From: Polaribacter aquimarinus
Lineage (GTDB): Bacteria; Bacteroidota; Bacteroidia; Flavobacteriales; Flavobacteriaceae
Reading direction: 5' to 3'
DNA: 64,000 nucleotides
Assembly (NCBI RefSeq): GCF_003129485.1
Contig: NZ_QFFG01000002.1
Location: 620,001 to 684,000, forward strand
A model generated the notes under the pieces. It had not been told where the DNA came from. It saw only the letters and a program-made list of their open reading frames with translations, and did not search any database. Positions 63,980 through 64,000 of the stretch are shown piece by piece. A program made the position numbers and the translations under genes. Position 1 is the first letter of the stretch; each line of letters starts with the position of its first letter.

Positions 63980-64000
63980 TTTAAAAATTTTAAAACGAAT

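Overview
The window is about 64 kb of AT-rich chromosome (roughly 30% G+C by eye) from a bacterium of the phylum Bacteroidota, most likely a marine-type member of the family Flavobacteriaceae. This rests on several things. There are three TonB-dependent receptors with carboxypeptidase-like N-terminal domains. Families such as DUF3108, DUF5689, DUF3098, DUF2452 and DUF6370 are present. An alternative complex III (ActABCDEF) is joined to an aa3-type oxidase. Many start regions carry the Bacteroidota -7 promoter element TAnnTTTG, and start codons have A-rich rather than Shine-Dalgarno leaders. I did not assign a genus.

Layout. 1-3.8 kb: DUF3108 protein, M23 peptidase lipoprotein and pgi. 4-7.7 kb: a TonB-dependent receptor with a lipoprotein built of four diverged repeats. 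7.8-10.4 kb: small membrane protein, PlsC-like acyltransferase, acyl-ACP desaturase and cupin lipoprotein (lipid and envelope theme). 10.4-21.1 kb: omega-amidase-like hydrolase, AddB-like nuclease, Usp, MATE exporter, crotonase, MOSC protein, an ECF42-type sigma factor with its YCII partner, and holB. 21.3-27.6 kb: pgk, an aldo/keto reductase, glnS, small proteins and folB, then tRNA-Cys. 27.9-33.3 kb: a secreted endonuclease/phosphatase-type lipoprotein divergent from a TonB receptor and a DUF5689 lipoprotein, possibly an extracellular nucleic-acid or phosphorus scavenging locus. 33.4-37.7 kb: mce, ftsX, DUF3098, uppP and truB, then DUF2200 and Usp on the other strand. 37.7-42.5 kb: the rimP-nusA-infB operon. 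43.1-54.4 kb: actABCDEF-coxB-coxA. 54.5-57.7 kb: an AAA-like protein with degenerate nucleotide motifs, MscS and ruvB. 57.7-61.6 kb: SulP transporter, CstB-like persulfide dioxygenase-rhodanese, rhodanese lipoprotein and HMA protein. 61.6-64 kb: a third TonB receptor.

How the genes work together. Most of the window is core chromosome. The act-cox operon encodes a complete quinol-to-oxygen electron path (ACIII plus the two catalytic oxidase subunits; subunits III and IV are not here). The translation operon has an unusual leader: a consensus promoter, a six-codon open reading frame whose stop codon lies inside a terminator-like hairpin, a U-run, and then rimP. The sulfur genes form a plausible persulfide detoxification and anion transport module. 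There are no insertion sequences, prophage genes, integrases or CRISPR arrays. Intergenic spaces do hold several structured or tandem repeats.

The best candidates for undescribed biology are the AAA-like/MscS pair, the rimP leader, the TonB receptor paired with a four-repeat lipoprotein instead of SusD, and a structured intergenic repeat near 26.3 kb. All functional statements come from reading the sequence and remembered family knowledge; no database search was run.
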